From Deltaproteobacteria bacterium (GTDB lineage: Bacteria; Desulfobacterota; Desulfarculia; Adiutricales; JAGVGV01): a stretch of 8,848 nt of DNA. Positions 5,816-8,848 of the stretch are shown here, in pieces. The position numbers and the translations under genes were made by a program. Below the pieces are notes generated by a model. That model had not been told where the DNA came from. It saw nothing but the letters and a program-made list of their open reading frames with translations, and did not search any database. The stretch is taken from assembly GCA_015233515.1 (NCBI GenBank), contig JADFXS010000058.1:3866-12713 (forward strand), in the 5' to 3' direction. Within the stretch, counting starts at the first letter, position 1; the number at the start of each line of letters is the position of its first letter.

Positions 5816-7509
5816 ATTTTACGGCCGGCATGCGACGTTGGGGGGTCGCGGAACTGATACTCCTGTTGTCCATCCTTATCCTGATCGTGGTTGTGGCGGT
5901 CCCGGTTCTGCTGATCTTTTGGAATTCCTTTGTGGTCGACGGCCAGCTCAACTTCGGCGACGTCATCCAAATCCTCCGGCAACCGGACACCTATCAGGCC
6001 TTGAAAAACTCCATCATCATCGCTTCCGGCGTAACTGTTTGCAGCACTGTTATCGGTGTGTTCTTCGCCTGGCTGGTATCCCGCACGGACCTGCCCTTCA
6101 AGGAGCCCATGAAGGTTCTTTTCCTGGTGCCCTTCATGCTCCCATCCTTCATCGGCGCCCTGGCCTGGAAGATGCTCCTGTCGCCCCGGGCCGGTTATAT
6201 CAACCGCTTGCTCATGGACCTGTTCCACCTGGATAATCCGGTCTTCAACATCTATGGCTTCTGGGGGATTATCGCCGTGGAAACCATGTACTTGTTTCCT
6301 TTTGTTTTCATCCAGGTCTGCGGAGCCCTGGAACGCATGGACCCGACCCTGGAGGAATCGGCCCGTATTGCCGGCGCCGGACTATTCACCATTACCCGCA
6401 AGATCACCATCCCCTTGATCATGCCGAGTATCGTGGCCGGGGCCTTGCTGATCGCTCTTTATTCCCTGGCTCATTTCGGCGTGCCGGCCATCCTGGGCAC
6501 GGAAGTGGGTATTTATAATATCCCCACGAAAATTTATGAAAAAATCCACCAGAGCGCCGGCAGTTTCAAGGCCATCCGCACCGGCACGGTCCTGGCTTCC
6601 ATCCTGGTGATCTCCGCCGGAATAATATTGTATTTTCAAAGCCTGATTCTGAAATCAGGTCGGTTCCAGATCATTGCCGGAAAAAGCTTCCGCCCCATGC
6701 TCCTGAAACTCCGGGGACTCAAGATCCCCTTGCTCATCATCAGCATTGTTTACATTATCATCACGGTCATCATGCCCACGGTGACCATCTTCCTGGTCGG
6801 CGGCCTGAAAACCTACGGTCTGAGCATGACCATGGACCATATGACCTGGGATAATTTCAGCTACATTTTGTTCAAATGGAAACTGACCCGGGACGCCATC
6901 TGGAACAGCTTGTACTTGTCCCTGGCCGCGGCCCTGGTGACCATGCTGGCCGGAGTGATGATTTCCTATGTGATCGTGAAAATGAAGGTTCGGGGCAAAT
7001 GGCTGCTTGAGTTTCTGGGCGTCCTGCCCTTCTCCGTGCCCGGAACGGTCATCGCCTTGGGCGTCATCCTGACTTGGAGCGGCAAATTCGGCATCAATAT
7101 TTACAATACAGCCTGGATAATATTCGTGGCCTATATCGCCCGGTACATGGCTTTCTCACTGAAATCCAATTCCGCGGCCCTGGAACAGGTCCACGATGCC
7201 CTGGTGGAAGCGGCGCGGGCCTGCGGCGCCACCCAGTGGCAAGCCATGCGCCACATAGTCCTGCCTTTGATCAAACCCGGCATGGTGGCGGCCTTTTTCC
7301 TGATTTTTCTCCCGGCCCTGCGGGAGCTGACCACCAGCGTCCTGCTTTACGGTCCCACCACTCGCACCATCGGCGTGGCCATCTACACCCTGAATGAGGA
7401 CGGGGAAACGGTTTACGCCGCGGCTTTAGCCGCCGTAGCCCTGATCATCATCCTTCTGGGGGAAATCGTCATCCGGCGCTTGATCCGCACCAGAACCAAA
7501 GAGGCATGA
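5812..7509 (+). CDS. ABC transporter permease, two fused BPD_transp_1 domains (FbpB-like)
   Basis: This inner-membrane protein forms the translocation path. The 565 residues hold two homologous permease halves, so one polypeptide replaces the usual permease dimer. Hydrophobic segments are visible at about 13-36, 66-90, 101-121, 147-170, 203-225, 258-280, 305-330, 366-390, 400-421, 433-449, 490-511 and 533-553, about twelve in all. Each half carries the EAA loop that docks an ATPase: [20 protein letters not shown] (181-200), then IPLIMP, and [20 protein letters not shown] (465-484), then PLIKPG. The two loops differ in sequence, which leaves room for each to pair with a different ATPase. The ATG overlaps the stop of ATPase 1. 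The fused layout is typical of ferric iron and related importers. Confidence 0.94.
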   Translation: MNFTAGMRRWGVAELILLLSILILIVVVAVPVLLIFWNSFVVDGQLNFGDVIQILRQPDTYQALKNSIIIASGVTVCSTVIGVFFAWLVSRTDLPFKEPMKVLFLVPFMLPSFIGALAWKMLLSPRAGYINRLLMDLFHLDNPVFNIYGFWGIIAVETMYLFPFVFIQVCGALERMDPTLEESARIAGAGLFTITRKITIPLIMPSIVAGALLIALYSLAHFGVPAILGTEVGIYNIPTKIYEKIHQSAGSFKAIRTGTVLASILVISAGIILYFQSLILKSGRFQIIAGKSFRPMLLKLRGLKIPLLIISIVYIIITVIMPTVTIFLVGGLKTYGLSMTMDHMTWDNFSYILFKWKLTRDAIWNSLYLSLAAALVTMLAGVMISYVIVKMKVRGKWLLEFLGVLPFSVPGTVIALGVILTWSGKFGINIYNTAWIIFVAYIARYMAFSLKSNSAALEQVHDALVEAARACGATQWQAMRHIVLPLIKPGMVAAFFLIFLPALRELTTSVLLYGPTTRTIGVAIYTLNEDGETVYAAALAAVALIIILLGEIVIRRLIRTRTKEA

Positions 7510-7512
7510 CTC

Positions 7513-8571
7513 GTGTCATTCGTTCGCCTGATCAACGTCACTAAAAAATTCGGTTCGGTAACCGCCGTCGACCATTTGAACATAGAGATCGAAAAAGGCG
7601 AGTGTTTTTCCATCCTGGGTCCGTCAGGATGCGGCAAGACCACGACCTTGCGCCTGATGGCCGGGTTCGAGGACTTGAGCCAGGGCGAGATTATTGTCGG
7701 CGACCGTCTCATTTCCTCCAGCTATAAAAACTATTACCTGCCTCCGGAGAAACGTGATTTCGGCATGGTCTTCCAGGCTTTTGCGGTATGGCCGCATTTG
7801 AACGTCTTTGACAATATCGCATTCCCCATGCAAATCAGGCGGATTTCCCGAACAGACATCGCCCGGCGCACTCGGGAGGCGTTAGAAATCACCGGCCTCA
7901 AGGGTCTGGCCGACGTTTACCCTCATGAACTCTCCGGCGGCGAAAAGCAACGGATCGCGTTAGCCAGGGCTTTGGCGGTAAACCCGGCCTTGCTGCTCCT
8001 GGATGAGCCCCTGTCCAACCTCGACCCCCAACTGCGGGAAGAGATGCGCTTTGAAATCAAAGATCTCCAGCGCCGCTTCAATCTGGCCGTCATTTATGTC
8101 ACTCACGATCAAGCCGAAGCCATGGCTCTATCCGACCGGATAATGGTCATGTCCCAAGGTGTTAAACAACAGGTGGACACCCCTCTGAATGTTTACAATC
8201 ATCCGGCCAATCAGTTCGTCTTCAGCTTTATCGGTTTGTCCAATTTCATTCCCGTGGTTATTTCCGGTGGAGCGATCCATGTGGAAGGAGCCCTGGACGC
8301 CGGAACCATTACCGGCGATCTGCCTGGAGACTTGAGCAGCGACCGGATGACTATCGCTTGTCGACCGGCGGAGATTGATTTCGTCGCGACCGGCGGAGTG
8401 AAAGGACAGATAAAACGCAAAGCGTACCTAGGAGAGATCGTGGATTACCGCGTGCGGGTCGGGGCCACGGAAATCCGGATTCAAAAACAACGCCGCCACA
8501 TTGGGGACATTCCCTCCGGAGAGGAATGTCGCATTAATTTTCAGCGCATTTTGTGGTATGGTCGGACGTAA
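7513..8571 (+). CDS. ABC transporter ATP-binding protein 2 (PotA/FbpC-like)
   Basis: This is a second cytoplasmic ATPase of the same importer. I use the GTG at 7513: it follows the permease TGA by three bases and has GAGG (7501-7504) 8 bases upstream. The 352 residues contain Walker A GPSGCGKT (36-43) followed by the usual Thr44, Q-loop VFQAFAVWPH (Q88), signature LSGGEKQRIALARAL (140-154, Glu where ATPase 1 has Gln), Walker [13 protein letters not shown] (160-171, E165) and H-loop VTHDQ (H198). The C-terminal TOBE-like part includes CRPAEIDF and KRKAYLGEIVDYRV. Every motif falls at the same residue number as in ATPase 1, and both share [10 protein letters not shown] (174-183), so the two genes arose by duplication. 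All catalytic residues are present in both, so a working heterodimer or two alternative homodimers are possible. I see no clear terminator after the stop. Confidence 0.94.
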   Translation: MSFVRLINVTKKFGSVTAVDHLNIEIEKGECFSILGPSGCGKTTTLRLMAGFEDLSQGEIIVGDRLISSSYKNYYLPPEKRDFGMVFQAFAVWPHLNVFDNIAFPMQIRRISRTDIARRTREALEITGLKGLADVYPHELSGGEKQRIALARALAVNPALLLLDEPLSNLDPQLREEMRFEIKDLQRRFNLAVIYVTHDQAEAMALSDRIMVMSQGVKQQVDTPLNVYNHPANQFVFSFIGLSNFIPVVISGGAIHVEGALDAGTITGDLPGDLSSDRMTIACRPAEIDFVATGGVKGQIKRKAYLGEIVDYRVRVGATEIRIQKQRRHIGDIPSGEECRINFQRILWYGRT

Positions 8572-8613
8572 AAAACGAACCACAAAGATTTCAAGTAACC
8601 TTGGATAGCGTTC

Positions 8614-8630
8614 TTTTGAGTGCCCGACCC
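8614..8630. repeat. 17-base dispersed motif, copy 2
   Basis: Identical to 21-37 in sequence and orientation (TTTTGAGTGCCCGACCC). The flanks differ on both sides, so the shared unit is short. A TCATTTCGA-family repeat follows 41 bases after its end. Confidence 0.5.
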
Positions 8631-8670
8631 CATGGAACGCCGGGTTATGGCGCCAAGAAACCTACGCCGA

Positions 8671-8733
8671 CGGTTATTTCGACCAAAGGGGGAAATCTCA
8701 TTGTGATTTGGTAGTGTTGGAGAACCACTATAA
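8671..8733. repeat. MITE-like repeat, internally deleted copy
   Basis: Bases 8671-8723 match 1294-1346 with 4 substitutions in 53, and 8720-8733 match 1412-1425 exactly. Relative to the first copy, 69 bases are missing, joined at a shared GAGA. The loss removes the right arm of the palindrome, so this copy can no longer form the long hairpin. Confidence 0.6.
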
Positions 8734-8788
8734 TTCGGAAAAAGCGATTTTTCAAGTTTTCCAGCCGGCGCGGCGGTTCTTCTGGAAA

Positions 8789-8848
8789 TCAATAGATATC
8801 GTCAGCGACCGGCAGTTTATATCCGTCCGGCATTTCCCAAATCTCGAC
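8789..8848 (-). CDS. Possible C-terminal end of a minus-strand gene (partial, runs off window)
   Basis: Reading the minus strand inward from the window edge gives VEIWEMPDGYKLPVADDIY and then TGA (complement of 8789-8791). The composition looks protein-like, but 19 residues are too few to name a family. A second frame is also open here, so this is a tentative call. It would converge on the ABC operon, with the deleted repeat copy lying between. Confidence 0.3.
   Translation of the reverse strand, partial: VEIWEMPDGYKLPVADDIY

Noticed and set aside
5608..6228. Open frame of 206 codons on the minus strand
   Set aside because: It lies antisense to ATPase 1 and the permease, both clearly real, and its composition (many Asp, Gly, His, Gln) is typical of a shadow of GC-rich hydrophobic coding sequence.
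5778..6236. Plus-strand open frame of 152 codons overlapping the permease start
   Set aside because: It is out of frame with the permease, which has a clear family match and an ATGA junction. The peptide is Pro/Arg/His rich and looks like a shadow.
8572..8613. Terminator after ATPase 2
   Set aside because: I found no stem of useful length with a T-run in the bases after the stop codon.
8738..8753. A/T hairpin GAAAAA-GCGA-TTTTTC as a bidirectional terminator
   Set aside because: The stem is six pairs, five of them A-T, with no GC-rich base, so it is too weak to call.

Overview
The window reads as an ordinary chromosomal stretch of a Gram-negative bacterium, most likely a Desulfobacterota (deltaproteobacterial) relative. 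That placement is an inference. It rests on a stand-alone IMP cyclohydrolase in place of full-length PurH, a short CobO-type adenosyltransferase, a DUF4143 ATPase, and intergenic palindromic repeats of the 'TCATTTCGACCGAAGGGAG' kind, which I associate with that group.

Layout. Positions 1-480 carry no gene. They hold a 17-base motif, a fragment of a dispersed repeat, a cluster of small perfect hairpins and a probable promoter. IMP cyclohydrolase (481-1086, +) follows and is closed by a very strong intrinsic terminator (1117-1167). Positions 1168-1446 hold a MITE-like palindromic repeat. A cobalamin adenosyltransferase lies at 1447-1959 on the minus strand. It diverges from an AAA ATPase/DUF4143 gene (2211-3523, +) that is split by a one-base frameshift in a run of nine A. 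That ATPase gene has a good sigma70-type promoter overlapped by a perfect 14-bp inverted repeat.

The largest unit is a four-gene ABC import operon (3623-8571, +): secreted substrate-binding protein, ATPase 1, fused two-domain permease, ATPase 2. A structured 102-bp gap with competing hairpins and a T-run separates the binding protein from ATPase 1. ATPase 1 and the permease overlap by ATGA, and ATPase 2 starts 3 bases after the permease stop, so the last three genes are probably translationally coupled. The binding protein would capture a solute in the periplasm, the permease would form the channel, and two different ATPases could power it as a heterodimer. The family is the ferric iron / 2-aminoethylphosphonate / spermidine-putrescine superfamily. 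The substrate cannot be fixed from sequence.

The right end (8572-8848) has a shortened copy of the 1294-1425 repeat, a second copy of the 17-base motif, and perhaps the C-terminal end of a minus-strand gene. I found no CRISPR array, tRNA, rRNA or complete transposase, and no convincing undescribed system. The points most worth a second look are the frameshifted ATPase with its operator-like palindrome, the paired ATPases around one permease, and the repeat family with its microhomology deletion.
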